From assembly GCA_963851105.1 (NCBI GenBank), contig CAWKNP010000007.1, forward strand, positions 1-64,000: a stretch of 64,000 bases of DNA, given 5' to 3'. The notes under the pieces were generated by a model, which worked only from the letters and a program-made list of their open reading frames with translations, searched no databases and had not been told where the DNA came from. Within the stretch, counting starts at the first letter, position 1; the number at the start of each line of letters is the position of its first letter. The stretch is from DATARN01 sp963851105. Its GTDB lineage: Bacteria > Actinomycetota > Acidimicrobiia > Acidimicrobiales > Palsa-688. Position numbers and translations under genes: made by a program. Below, piece by piece: positions 48,710 through 57,941 of this stretch.

Positions 48710-50401
48710 CCACACCGCGGTGTCGGCCGGAATCTCGTTTTCGGCGGTGAGCGGTCCGCTGGCCAGCAGGACGCGTGTTGCCTCGGGCAGGGGCATGGGA
48801 CCGCCGGAGACATTCACCGCCGCGATGAAGCCGGGGTCGCGGGCGAACAGCAAGACGCCGTCGGGGGCGTCGAGCCAACGGAGGGTGCCGTCACCCAGGG
48901 CGGGATGATCGTGGCGGATACGGAGGGCGTGGCGGTACAGCTCGAGGATGGAATCAGGATCGTTCTCCAGCGCGTCGGCGGTGTTGGCCCGCCAGCTGGG
49001 GGGTTGGGGGAGCCATGGCGGCGCCGAGGCTCCGTTCGGGCTGAACCCGAAGGGGGGCTGGTCGCCGGACCAGGGGATCGGGACCCGGGCACCGTCGCGG
49101 CCGCGCTGGGTGTGATCCGAGCGCTCCCAGGTCGGGTCCTCGAGGAGCTCGTCGGGGAGGTCCTCGACTTCGGGAAGCCCGAGCTCCTCACCTTGGTAGA
49201 TGTAGGCCCCACCGGGGAGGGCCAGCATCAGGAGGGCGGCGGCGCGGGCCCGGCGCCGGCCGACGTCGAGATCGGCGGGGGCGTCGAGCGCGATCAGGTC
49301 GTCCAGCGACCGCAGTGAAACGCCGGTCTGGGGGCGGGCCAGGCGGGAAACGTGGCGCGCCACGTCATGGTTGGACAGCACCCACGTCGGTGGCGCGCCG
49401 ACGAGGGCGTGCTCCGCCATTGTTTCGTCGATCGTGGCCCGCAGGCGCTCGGCGATCCACGGGGCGCGAAGGAAGTCGAAGTTGAAGGCGGTATGCAGCT
49501 CGTCGGCGCGGACATAGCGGGCCAGCCGCTCCGGATGGTCCACCCAGGCTTCGGCGACAAAGACGCGGGGATCGGGGTAGCCGTCGGCGACGCGTCGCCA
49601 CTGCCGGAAAATCTCGTGGACCTCGCTGCGATCCCAATGGGGGTGTTCGCTTCCGTCGGCGAGAGGGCCATGGTCCCCCGGGACCTCGAGATCGGGGAGG
49701 TCGGCCTGCTTGACCAGCGAGTTGGCCACGTCGATGCGGAATCCGTCCACCCCCCGGTCGAACCAGAAGCGCAGGGTGGCGTCGAAGTCGGCCCGCACGT
49801 CGGGATTGTCCCAGTTGAGGTCAGGCTGCTCCGGTGCGAACAGGTGCAGGTACCACTCGCCGAGGCGGCCGTCGGCTTCGGTGACGCGGCGCCACGCGGG
49901 GCCGCCGAAGACGCTCAGCCAGTTGTTGGGCGGCTGGTCGCCGTGGGGGCCGGTCCCGGGCCGGAAGATGTAGCGGGCTCGCTCGGCAGAGCCCGGTCCC
50001 GCGGCGACCGCCGCCCGGAACCAGGGATGCTCGTCGGAGGTGTGGTTGGGGACGATGTCGAGCAGGACGCGCAGGCCGAGGTCGTGGGCCTCGCCAACCA
50101 GGGCCTCGGCGTCGGCCAAGGTGCCGAAGCGCGGGTCCACAGCCCGGTAGTCCGACACGTCGTAGCCGGCGTCGGCCATCGGGGAGGGGTACCACGGGTT
50201 GATCCAGATGGCGTCGACGCCCAGGGCGGCAAGGTAGGGCAGTCGGGCCCGCAGCCCGGCGATATCGCCGAGCCCGTCGCCGTCGCCGTCGGCGAAGCTG
50301 CGGATGTACACCTGGTAGATGACGGCGTGTCGCCACCAGGGGACTGGTGCTGCGGTCACGGCGGCGCCGCCGCCATGGCCGGGCGTGGAAGACGATGTCA
50401 C
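48695..50401 (-). CDS. GH13 alpha-glucosidase
   Basis: A 568-residue family-13 enzyme. The (beta/alpha)8 signature runs AVIYQVYIRSFADGDGDGLGDI, WINPWYPSPMADAGYDVSDY, LLDIVPNHTSDEHPWF (region I), GFRIDVANSLVK (region II, nucleophile Asp), FVAEAWVDHPE (region III, acid Glu) and LSNHDVARH (region IV). GPHGDQPPNNWLSVFGGPAW is typical of alpha-glucosidases and oligo-1,6-glucosidases. It cleaves alpha-linked glucose from short sugars. No signal peptide, so it acts on imported sugars. It overlaps the DUF4032 gene by 4 bases (GTGA) as the last gene of the sugar operon. Confidence 0.95.
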   Translation of the reverse strand: MTSSSTPGHGGGAAVTAAPVPWWRHAVIYQVYIRSFADGDGDGLGDIAGLRARLPYLAALGVDAIWINPWYPSPMADAGYDVSDYRAVDPRFGTLADAEALVGEAHDLGLRVLLDIVPNHTSDEHPWFRAAVAAGPGSAERARYIFRPGTGPHGDQPPNNWLSVFGGPAWRRVTEADGRLGEWYLHLFAPEQPDLNWDNPDVRADFDATLRFWFDRGVDGFRIDVANSLVKQADLPDLEVPGDHGPLADGSEHPHWDRSEVHEIFRQWRRVADGYPDPRVFVAEAWVDHPERLARYVRADELHTAFNFDFLRAPWIAERLRATIDETMAEHALVGAPPTWVLSNHDVARHVSRLARPQTGVSLRSLDDLIALDAPADLDVGRRRARAAALLMLALPGGAYIYQGEELGLPEVEDLPDELLEDPTWERSDHTQRGRDGARVPIPWSGDQPPFGFSPNGASAPPWLPQPPSWRANTADALENDPDSILELYRHALRIRHDHPALGDGTLRWLDAPDGVLLFARDPGFIAAVNVSGGPMPLPEATRVLLASGPLTAENEIPADTAVWLATS

Positions 50402-51729
50402 GGAGTCTCCGGTGTCGAGGTGCCGGTCTGGTCGCCGGAAACCTTGTCATCCGCAAGGTCGGCCAGCAACTCCGCGGTGAGCTTCGGCACGGCGCCGGTC
50501 GTGGCTTCCGCCACCGCCATCTTTGCGGCCGACTCGGGCGGCACCGACCGGGCCGCCAGCGCCTCGAGGGCGGCGGCGTCACCGACGTCGTACCCGGCCG
50601 TTTCGCTGAGCAGCCAACGGACCTCGAGGAGGTCGCAGTACGCCTGGACCGCGCTACCGAGGCCGCCCACCGCCTCGTGGGCCCGCTTCATTCCCGGTCG
50701 CAGCACCTCATCGACCCAAAGACGCGCCGCGACGTCGTCAGCGATCTCGGCATTCGCTTGGGTCTGAAGGCGATGCTGGAACGCCCGCATGTCGCCGATG
50801 AGGATGCGCGCCTGCCCCTCGCCGACCTCGATGCCGGTGAGGCCGCGCAACTGGGTGGCGTGGAACAGGCGGTCGCCAACTGCGACCTTTAGCCGTACGC
50901 ACCCGTTCTCGTCGTCGGCGGATTGCAGGTTCACTTCGTCGACGACAAAGCCGAGGTCGTGCAACTGCCGGATCTGGCCCTCGATCTGGTAGCGGTCGGC
51001 GAAGGAAAAGGTGGGCTCGGCATGCAGCACGTCCCAAAGAGCCTGGTAGCGGGCCGCCACGCCGCTTGCCTCGTCGATCAGGGCGGGGAAAATCGAGGGC
51101 GACGCGTTGAGCCGCATGGCGAGATCCATCATGCCGCCGGCCACGTTCTCCACCAGGATGTCGAGATCCAATTGGCGCTGGCCGTCACTCAGCTCTGGAT
51201 GGATCTCGCTCGTTTCGGCGTCCACCAGCCACGCTTGGAGCACCTGCCCGTCGCGAGAGAACAAGGTGTTGGCGAGCGAGCAGTCGCCCCAAAACACCCC
51301 GTTGCGATGCAGATCGACAAGCAGGCTGGCCATGGCATCGAGCAGCCGCTCCCGGTGCCTGGGCATGTCGAGGGGAATCCGCATGAGCAACCGCCGGTAC
51401 TGCCACGATCGGTCGAGGTAGCGGGTCACCAAGATGGCGCTGTCCTCAAAGGGTTGGAGTACCAGGCCGGCGGGGCGCACCGCGGGCAGGGATTGGTTTT
51501 CCAGCGCCCGCAAAACGGCGTACTCCTTACGGGCCAACCGGGTGGGGAGTAGTTTGAGGGCCCACAGCTGGGCGTCGGTCTCGACGAAGCGGACCAGGTG
51601 GCGGCTCGGGCCGACCGGGATGTCGCGCAGCGGTACCTCGGTCGCCGACCACTCCTCGAGCGGCTCGAGCCAGGGGAGCGCGAGGAGTCCGGGGGTCGCT
51701 ACTCGCAGCCGAAGGTCGAGCTGCGCCAC
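50398..51729 (-). CDS. DUF4032 protein with kinase-like N-terminus
   Basis: A 443-residue DUF4032 protein. The N-terminal two thirds resembles a Kdo/LPS-kinase-like fold: ALKLLPTRLARKEYAVLRALENQ (possible Lys-Glu pair), then LLVDLHRNGVFWGDCSLANTLFSRD, which is the shape of a kinase catalytic loop with Asp and Asn, and AWLVDAETSEI as the metal-binding Asp. The last third is the DUF4032 region proper. It sits between the ATPase of a sugar importer and a GH13 glucosidase. A sugar-kinase role, analogous to maltokinase, is possible but only inference. Start is GTG 51729. Confidence 0.85.
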   Translation of the reverse strand: MAQLDLRLRVATPGLLALPWLEPLEEWSATEVPLRDIPVGPSRHLVRFVETDAQLWALKLLPTRLARKEYAVLRALENQSLPAVRPAGLVLQPFEDSAILVTRYLDRSWQYRRLLMRIPLDMPRHRERLLDAMASLLVDLHRNGVFWGDCSLANTLFSRDGQVLQAWLVDAETSEIHPELSDGQRQLDLDILVENVAGGMMDLAMRLNASPSIFPALIDEASGVAARYQALWDVLHAEPTFSFADRYQIEGQIRQLHDLGFVVDEVNLQSADDENGCVRLKVAVGDRLFHATQLRGLTGIEVGEGQARILIGDMRAFQHRLQTQANAEIADDVAARLWVDEVLRPGMKRAHEAVGGLGSAVQAYCDLLEVRWLLSETAGYDVGDAAALEALAARSVPPESAAKMAVAEATTGAVPKLTAELLADLADDKVSGDQTGTSTPETP

Positions 51730-51741
51730 CAGCGTGGGTGA

Positions 51742-53103
51742 TCAGGTGGCGCGCACGGGACCGTCGCCGGCCGCTCCGGCGTCACCAGACCCGGTCGCGG
51801 CGGGGGCGCTGGTGGCAGGGGCACCGGTGGCAGGAGCGCCCGCGGCAGGAGCGCTGGTGGCGGGGGGAGTGGCGGGAGCGCTCGTCCCCGCGGGCGCCGC
51901 GGCCTTCGCCGGCGCCCCGGCCCTCGCCGGCACCTTCTCCTTGGCCGAGCGGGTCAGGTTGTCGCCCGTCCTGGGGTCGAACAGGTGCACCCGCGATGGG
52001 TCGAGCCACAACTGGGCGCTCTGACCATCGGTGATGCGACTGGCCGGGTCCAGCGAAACGACCATCTGGGTACGCACGTGCTCGCTGTCAAGCTCCTCCT
52101 GGAGCTCGGCCAGCTGGCTGGTGATCTCCGGCGGTGCTTCGTAGGGGACGTAGGCGTACTGCTGGCTGCCGAGCCACTCGGTGACATCGATGTGGACATC
52201 GAAGGTGACGCCCCGGTCGCGCTTGTGCTCCTCCACGAAGCTGGCGTCGGCGAAGTGCTCGGGGCGGATGCCGGCGATGAGCAGCTTGCGGTCGCCGATG
52301 TGCGCCGCCACCTCACTGGAAAGCTCGTAGGAGAGGAAGGGCAGCTTGACCTGGCCGCCGGAGATGGTCGCGGGCAGGAAGTTCATGGGCGGCGAACCGA
52401 TGAACCCTGCGACGAACAGGTTGAGGGGCTCCTCGTACAGCTCCCGGGGGCTGGCCACCTGCTGGAGGATGCCCTTGCGCATGACCGCGACCCGGTCGCC
52501 GAGGGTCATGGCCTCGGTCTGGTCGTGGGTGACGTATACCGTCGTGATGCCGAGGCGCCGTTGCAACCGGAGGATCTCGGTGCGCATCTGGCCCCGCAGC
52601 TTGGCGTCGAGGTTGGACAGCGGCTCGTCGAAGAGGAACGCCGACGCCTGGCGCACGATGGCGCGGCCCATGGCGACGCGCTGGCGCTGGCCACCGGAAA
52701 GGTTGGCAGGCTTGCGCTGGAGATGCTCGGTGAGCTCCAGCGTCGTGGCGGCATCGGTGACCCGGCGCTTGATCTCCTCGTCCGACATGGACTTCAGGCG
52801 CAGGGGGAATGCGATGTTCTCGTACACCGTGAGGTGCGGGTACAGCGCGTAGTTCTGGAACACCATCGACAGGTTGCGGTCGCGAGGTGCCTTGTCGTTG
52901 ACCCGGTCACCGCCGATCACCATGTCGCCGGAGGTGATGTCCTCGAGCCCGACGATCATGCGCAGCAGCGTCGACTTCCCACATCCCGATGGACCGACGA
53001 GGATCATGAACTCACCGTCGGCGACATCCAGGCTGACGTCGTTGACGGCGGGATACCCGTCGCCGTAGACCTTGGTGATGTGGGACATGGTGATGGTTGC
53101 CAT
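51742..53103 (-). CDS. Sugar ABC transporter ATPase (UgpC/MsmK type)
   Basis: A 453-residue importer ATPase. Walker A GPSGCGKSTLL, Q-loop VFQNYALYPHLTVYENIAFPLRL, signature LSGGQRQRVAMGRAI, Walker B FLFDEPLSNLDAKLR and the switch His in YVTHDQTEAMTLGD are all present, followed by TOBE/OB regions (IAGIRPEHF) of the carbohydrate-importer type. The C-terminus ends in about 60 Ala/Pro/Thr residues with an ATSAPAAGAPATGAP-like repeat, which is unusual. It energises the two permeases upstream. Confidence 0.95.
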   Translation of the reverse strand: MATITMSHITKVYGDGYPAVNDVSLDVADGEFMILVGPSGCGKSTLLRMIVGLEDITSGDMVIGGDRVNDKAPRDRNLSMVFQNYALYPHLTVYENIAFPLRLKSMSDEEIKRRVTDAATTLELTEHLQRKPANLSGGQRQRVAMGRAIVRQASAFLFDEPLSNLDAKLRGQMRTEILRLQRRLGITTVYVTHDQTEAMTLGDRVAVMRKGILQQVASPRELYEEPLNLFVAGFIGSPPMNFLPATISGGQVKLPFLSYELSSEVAAHIGDRKLLIAGIRPEHFADASFVEEHKRDRGVTFDVHIDVTEWLGSQQYAYVPYEAPPEITSQLAELQEELDSEHVRTQMVVSLDPASRITDGQSAQLWLDPSRVHLFDPRTGDNLTRSAKEKVPARAGAPAKAAAPAGTSAPATPPATSAPAAGAPATGAPATSAPAATGSGDAGAAGDGPVRAT

Positions 53104-53135
53104 GGGTCGGGAGCCTCCTCGGGAAGGGTCGGGCC

Positions 53136-54026
53136 TCAGCCCTTGACGGCGCCGGACGTGAGCCCGGACACGATGCGCTTTTGGAAGACCAACACCATCA
53201 AAATGATGGGAATGGTGACGACGACGGCGGCTGCGGCTTGCGCGCCGACAGGCTGCTGGAACTGCGACGCACCGTTGAAGAAGGCCAATGCCGCCGGGAC
53301 GGTACGGGCCCGGTTGGTGGATGTCAGGGAGACCGCGATCGCGAACTCGTTCCAGGCAAAGAAGAACGAGAGGATGGCGGTGGTGAACACGCCGGGAGCG
53401 GCCAAGGGTACGATCGCCTTGGTGAACGCCTGCCAGGGCGTGGCGCCGTCGACCTGGGCCGCCTGCTCCATCTCCCAGGGAATCTCCCGGAAGAACGCCG
53501 AGAGCACCCAGATGGCAAGCGGCAAGGTGAAGGAGATGTACGGGATGATGAGGCCCGGCCAGGTGTCGAAGAGGTGGACCGTCCGCCACATGTCGAACAG
53601 CGGCCCGACGAGCGCGACGACGGGGAACATGGCAATGGCGAGCGCCACCGACAGGATCAGCTTCTTACCGGGGAAGTCCAATCGGGCGATGGCGTAGGCC
53701 GCGAGAGTGGCCACGGCGACGCCGATGACGGTGGCCAGTAGGGCGACGCCGATCGAGTTGCGCAGGGCGCTGGTGAACAGGCTGGTCTTGAACACGATCC
53801 GGTAGTTCTCGAAGCTCCAATGCTTGGGCAGGAACTTCTTGTTCGCGATGTCGCCGCCGGTCTTGAACGACAGCGACAGGATCCAAGCGATCGGCAGCAT
53901 CGTGTAGAGGACGATCAAGATGGCCCCGGCGACGGAGATGGTCTGTTGCCGGCGGGGCTTGGCCGGCCGCGCCAGTGTTGTCGGCGCCTCGGCGCTAGCC
54001 GTTGCCGGCGATGCGGTGGCGGTCAT
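53136..54026 (-). CDS. Sugar ABC permease, MalG type
   Basis: A 296-residue permease with six hydrophobic segments. It has the MalG-type EAA loop EMEQAAQVDGATPWQAFTKAIVPLAAPG, which contacts the ATPase, and ends VVTIPIILMVLVFQKRIVSGLTSGAVKG, a C-terminus shared by the family. ATG 54026 overlaps the other permease by 4 bases (ATGA). Together they form the membrane channel of an oligosaccharide importer. Confidence 0.95.
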   Translation of the reverse strand: MTATASPATASAEAPTTLARPAKPRRQQTISVAGAILIVLYTMLPIAWILSLSFKTGGDIANKKFLPKHWSFENYRIVFKTSLFTSALRNSIGVALLATVIGVAVATLAAYAIARLDFPGKKLILSVALAIAMFPVVALVGPLFDMWRTVHLFDTWPGLIIPYISFTLPLAIWVLSAFFREIPWEMEQAAQVDGATPWQAFTKAIVPLAAPGVFTTAILSFFFAWNEFAIAVSLTSTNRARTVPAALAFFNGASQFQQPVGAQAAAAVVVTIPIILMVLVFQKRIVSGLTSGAVKG

Positions 54027-54988
54027 CGACGCTCCCCTTTCACGCTGCCGAGATCGGTCTTGAAGCCCTTCACGAAGATCACCGCGATGATCAGCACCGT
54101 CAGGAACAGAAGGACCGAGACGGCCGAGCCGATGCCCAGCGCCACTCGTGTGATGCTCTGGCGATAGGTCAGGAACGACAACGTCTCGGTGTTGGCGGCT
54201 CCCGATGTCATGACGAAAATGGTGTCGAAGACCCGCCAGGCGTCCAGGGTGCGGAACAGGACGGCGACCATGATGGCGGCCTTCATGTTGGGGATCGTCA
54301 CCTTGAACAGCCGTTGCATGAACGTGGCGCCGTCGACCTTCGCCGCCTCTTGGAGGACCTCGGGCACCTGGGACAATCCGGCCAGGAGGAGCAGCGAGAT
54401 GAACGGGGTGGTCTTCCAGATCTCCGCCAGAGAGATGGCGACGAGGGCCGACCAGCGGTGGGCGAACCAGTCGAAGTTGGTCGAGCCCAGGCCAATCTTG
54501 TGCAACCACCCGTTGACGAAGCCGGTGTCGAGGGCGAACGCGTATTTCCAGGCCAGGGCGGAGACGATGGTGATGATCCCGTACGGCAGCAGGATGGCGG
54601 TGCGCACGGTGCGCCGGCCGAAGATGATCTTGTTCATCACCATGGCGAAGACGAAGCCGATCACGAGCTCGATCGACACCGTGACCACGGTGATGATGAG
54701 GGTGGTTCCGACGTCCTGCCACCACAGCGAATCGCGCAGGACGACGCCATAGTTGGCCAGGCCGACGAACTTCCGTCCGTTCGGGTCGGTGAGGCGGTAA
54801 CTGAACAGCGACAGGTACAGGGCACGCAGCATCGGGTACCCCGTCACCGCCAGCATCAGGATCACGGCGGGCGCGGACAACATCCAGCCCAGGCGGTGCT
54901 CCTTCCTTGTCCGGTCGGAAAGGTGCGCCTTGACCGGGGCCGCGCGGGGGGCGGCAGATGGCGCTTCACGGGTAGCGGTTGCCGTCAC
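54023..54988 (-). CDS. Sugar ABC permease, MalF type
   Basis: A 321-residue permease with six hydrophobic segments, LGWMLSAPAVILMLAVTGYPMLRALYLSLF near the start and the EAA loop EVLQEAAKVDGATFMQRLFKVTIPNMK. GTG 54988 gives an N-terminal Ala/Pro-rich tail of about 25 residues before the first helix. It is coupled to the MalG-type partner by a 4-base overlap and follows the binding protein by 34 bases. Confidence 0.95.
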   Translation of the reverse strand: MTATATREAPSAAPRAAPVKAHLSDRTRKEHRLGWMLSAPAVILMLAVTGYPMLRALYLSLFSYRLTDPNGRKFVGLANYGVVLRDSLWWQDVGTTLIITVVTVSIELVIGFVFAMVMNKIIFGRRTVRTAILLPYGIITIVSALAWKYAFALDTGFVNGWLHKIGLGSTNFDWFAHRWSALVAISLAEIWKTTPFISLLLLAGLSQVPEVLQEAAKVDGATFMQRLFKVTIPNMKAAIMVAVLFRTLDAWRVFDTIFVMTSGAANTETLSFLTYRQSITRVALGIGSAVSVLLFLTVLIIAVIFVKGFKTDLGSVKGERR

Positions 54989-55022
54989 CTGGGCCTCCTC
55001 GGTAGTTCGATTGGGTCGCGGG

Positions 55023-56339
55023 TCACAGGAGCCGCTTGTCGTGCAGGACGTTGACGATCAGCGAGGAGGCCGCCCCCGGCGCTGAGTTCGGGTTGACCCC
55101 CGACGGCGGGTGCCAGGTGCGCTGGATCGACGACGACACGTCCCCGTAATACGGCGTGACCGGCCGGGGGCCGGCGGCGTTGATGGAATCCCGCATCAGG
55201 CCCGCCATAGGGAACTGCTTCTGGATGTCGGGGTCGTCGTACACCGTCCCGTTGGAAACGGGGTTGCCGGAAAGCAGCATGTTCTGCTTCTCGATGGCCG
55301 GCGAGATCAGGCACTGAATGGCCTTCAGGGCAGCGTCCTTGTGGGTGGTGAACTTGCTGATGGCCAGGTTGATGCCGCCGAGCGGGGGCTGACTCTCGAT
55401 ATTGGCGTCGACCCGGGGATAGCGGGCCCAGCCGATGTCGGAGAAGACGGCGGCGGGAACCGACCCGTCCTTGACGTTGCCCTGAATAGCCGCATACGTG
55501 TACGGCCAGTTCAGGAGGAAGCCGCCGGTCGCGCCCTCGAAGGTGGCCCGCGCCGCCTCTTCGTCGGCATTGGACAGGCCCGGGGCGGCCGCTTTCGACG
55601 TCGCCAGCTTCTTGATGATGTCGGCCGCCTGCTTGCCGGCCGGCGAGTTCAGCGACGCGCTGGCGTCGCGACCCTTCTCGTTGTTCTGGAGGATCGAACC
55701 ACCGGCCGACAGGATCAAGGCATTGATCCATACCATGTACCCCTCGTACTTCTTGCCCTGCTCGGCGACCGTCGTCCCCGTCTTCACCGCCGCATCGATC
55801 ATCTGATCCCACGTAAAGGTGGGAGAGTTCGGGTCGATACCGGCCTTGGCGGCCACCGACTTGCGATACCAGAGCAGCTGGGTATTGGCGAAGAACGGCG
55901 CCGCCACCAACTGGTCTTTCCAGATCGCGCTCTTGGTTGGCGACGCCAGCACATCTTGGAGGAGCTGGGCCCTTTCCGCGTCGGTGAAGGTGTACAGCCA
56001 ACCGGCGTTGGCCAGTTCGGCGGTATACGGGGGGTCGACGCTCATCATGTCGATGGCGGTGTCCTTGGCCGCCAGCCGCCGCACCAGCTGCTCGCGCTGG
56101 CCGTCGGCGGTGCTCGGCAGCGAGTTGACGACCAGACGGAACTGGTTGTTGGACTGCTTGGTGCAAGCGGCGGCCACGACATCAGTGGCGCCGCTGCTGT
56201 CGGGATTGACGTACCAGTTGACGGTGGTCACCCCGCCCGATCCGCCGCCACCCCCGCAGGCGGCAAGTCCAGCCGACAGGACGACGGTGGCCCCGACCAG
56301 CGCGGAGAACCTGAAGCGAACCTTCGATCCGCGAAGCAA
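55023..56339 (-). CDS. Extracellular sugar-binding lipoprotein
   Basis: A 438-residue family-1 solute-binding protein. The signal RFRFSALVGATVVLSAGLAAC ends in a lipobox with the modified Cys, so it is anchored on the outer face of the membrane. The mature part opens with VTTVNWYVNPDSSGATDVV and has MMSVDPPYTAELANAGWL, WYRKSVAAKAGIDPNSPTFTWDQMI and GGFLLNWPYTYAAIQ, typical of trehalose/maltose-type binders (LpqY/ThuE group). Start is TTG 56339; GGGGGG lies upstream. It is the first gene of the six-gene sugar operon. The exact sugar cannot be read. Confidence 0.94.
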   Translation of the reverse strand: MLRGSKVRFRFSALVGATVVLSAGLAACGGGGGSGGVTTVNWYVNPDSSGATDVVAAACTKQSNNQFRLVVNSLPSTADGQREQLVRRLAAKDTAIDMMSVDPPYTAELANAGWLYTFTDAERAQLLQDVLASPTKSAIWKDQLVAAPFFANTQLLWYRKSVAAKAGIDPNSPTFTWDQMIDAAVKTGTTVAEQGKKYEGYMVWINALILSAGGSILQNNEKGRDASASLNSPAGKQAADIIKKLATSKAAAPGLSNADEEAARATFEGATGGFLLNWPYTYAAIQGNVKDGSVPAAVFSDIGWARYPRVDANIESQPPLGGINLAISKFTTHKDAALKAIQCLISPAIEKQNMLLSGNPVSNGTVYDDPDIQKQFPMAGLMRDSINAAGPRPVTPYYGDVSSSIQRTWHPPSGVNPNSAPGAASSLIVNVLHDKRLL

Positions 56340-56360
56340 AAGAATGACCCCCCATTCCCT

Positions 56361-56373
56361 TTACAACTTGTAA
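56361..56373. promoter_or_regulatory. Dyad TTACAA-C-TTGTAA upstream of the sugar operon
   Basis: A perfect inverted repeat with a one-base centre lies 22 bases before the start of the binding-protein gene. Short dyads of this type in front of sugar-import operons are often bound by LacI- or GntR-family repressors. No such regulator gene is next to the operon, so the binding protein is unknown. Confidence 0.6.
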
Positions 56374-56540
56374 TGCGGCCCATCGGCGGCGAACCGCATT
56401 TCTGGCTCTTGGACACATCTAGGCGCTGGCAAGCTGGTATGTGGCGCCCAGCGCTTCTTCCCCCGGTCAGGCTTTTTTAATCCTCGTGGCACCTTCGCGC
56501 AAGGGTCTCCACTGTGCGCACCACCCCGGACCGGTGCCGC

Positions 56541-56981
56541 TCAGGCGCGTTCGTCGGCGGCGAACTGGCTGACGAGAGGTTGCAAGACCAGTCCCGCCCC
56601 CTCCAATGCCAAAAGCAGGCGGCGGAGCTCAGGCAGGGCGAGCGCACGTTGCCCCGGCTCCTCGGGGCAAGGCAGGTCGAGGGCGCGGGCGGCGTCGATG
56701 GCGCAGTCGGTGATCGCGGCTTCGGTCGCCCGCAGCTTCTGGGCCCGCATGGCCGCGCCGGTCGAGCGCTTCAGGTCGTCGTGGCGCTGCAACAGCCGCC
56801 GCAGGTCGGCGGCCAGCTGCTCGATCGGTGGACAGATCGGCTGGAGGTCGGTGGCGGGCCGGCGCTCGGCCGCGAATCGCCGCAGCGCCCGCAGCGCCTT
56901 GGGGACGCCCAGCGCGCCTGCGACGAGCAGCGTCGGCGACAGCATGAGGATGACCCACTGTCCGGCATTGGCGACATCCAT
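56541..56981 (-). CDS. Hypothetical protein with one membrane segment
   Basis: A 146-residue protein. One hydrophobic segment (VILMLSPTLLVAGALGVPKAL, about residues 9-30) is followed by a helical domain with ADLRRLLQRHDDLKRSTGAAMRAQKLRATEAAI and LPELRRLLLALEGAG. No enzyme motif. Good codon use and a GGGGAG ribosome site before ATG 56981 support it as real. It follows the Gly/Ser-rich surface protein on the same strand and may be its partner. Function is unknown. Confidence 0.65.
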   Translation of the reverse strand: MDVANAGQWVILMLSPTLLVAGALGVPKALRALRRFAAERRPATDLQPICPPIEQLAADLRRLLQRHDDLKRSTGAAMRAQKLRATEAAITDCAIDAARALDLPCPEEPGQRALALPELRRLLLALEGAGLVLQPLVSQFAADERA

Positions 56982-57038
56982 ACGACGCTCCCCATCGGTG
57001 TGCCCAGCGGCACCTTCGATGGTAGTTGCGGTGTCGGA

Positions 57039-57941
57039 CTAGTTCGCGCGGGTGAAGTGGGCGCCGCGGCGGCGCGCCGGCTGGGCCAGGCGAGCGAACT
57101 GGTGGCGCCGGGTGGGGCCGAGGGCGATGCCGCCGACCAGGAGAAGGCCGACGGCGACATTCAACGGCACGGAATCGGGCGTCGCCGGCAGGTGCAGCGC
57201 GGAACCCGATGTCAGCTGGGCTACGAAGCTGGAACCGCCCGCGTTGGCCTGGCCGGAGTGCGCCGAGTTGGCCGAGCCGGCGTTGCTCGGGCCCGAGGAG
57301 CCCGAAGAGGCCCTCACGCCGCCGGTGTTGCCCGATCCGACGGCGGTGCCGCTGGCGCCGCCGCTCGTTCCCGACGCTGCGGTCACGCCGCCGCCGGCCG
57401 ATCCATGGGATCCGACGCCGGAGAGGGCACCGGCAGCACCGGACGCGCCCCCGGCGCCGCTGTTGCCGCTGGTCGCCGTCCCCGAGCTGCGGGCCGTGCC
57501 GCTCGCGGCCGACGCTGCGGACCCCGAGGCCGATCCCGAGGCCGAGCCCGAAACCGATCCTGAAGCAGAGCCACCGCCGCCCGTCGCCCCGGAGGACTGG
57601 TGGGAAGTCTGCGTCGAAGGTCCCGAGGGCCCCGACGATCCGCCGGGGCCGGTGCCCGAGACATTGTTGGAGATCGGATTCGAGCTGGCCCCGCCGGTGA
57701 TACCCCCCGAAGCCGTGGCACCCGTGGTTGATCCGCCGCTGCTCCCCGAGGACGCGTCGCCGATGGCACTGCCGTTCGAGCCGCCGCTCGAACCGCCGTT
57801 GGAGGTGCCCGAGACGGGACCGCTGCTCCCGCTACCGGTCGCGCTAGTGCTGGTGGCGGCGGGTGCCGGGGGCGGAAGAGTCGACGAAGGGCCGTTCTTT
57901 AGGGCGGCCAGCAACGCCAGGCTTGAGATCAGACCTGTCAC
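57039..57941 (-). CDS. Gly/Ser-rich surface protein with LPATP-type C-terminus
   Basis: A 300-residue protein. A short hydrophobic N-terminus (MTGLISSLALLAAL) is followed by about 220 residues of Gly, Ser, Ala and Thr without any cysteine. The C-terminus is LHLPATPDSVPLNVAVGLLLVGGIALGPTRR: an LPxT-like motif, a hydrophobic stretch and an Arg cluster, which looks like a variant sortase-sorting signal or a plain tail anchor. No sortase gene is in the window. The start codon is uncertain. The opposite strand gives a long artificial open frame because of the same composition. Confidence 0.7.
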   Translation of the reverse strand: MTGLISSLALLAALKNGPSSTLPPPAPAATSTSATGSGSSGPVSGTSNGGSSGGSNGSAIGDASSGSSGGSTTGATASGGITGGASSNPISNNVSGTGPGGSSGPSGPSTQTSHQSSGATGGGGSASGSVSGSASGSASGSAASAASGTARSSGTATSGNSGAGGASGAAGALSGVGSHGSAGGGVTAASGTSGGASGTAVGSGNTGGVRASSGSSGPSNAGSANSAHSGQANAGGSSFVAQLTSGSALHLPATPDSVPLNVAVGLLLVGGIALGPTRRHQFARLAQPARRRGAHFTRAN

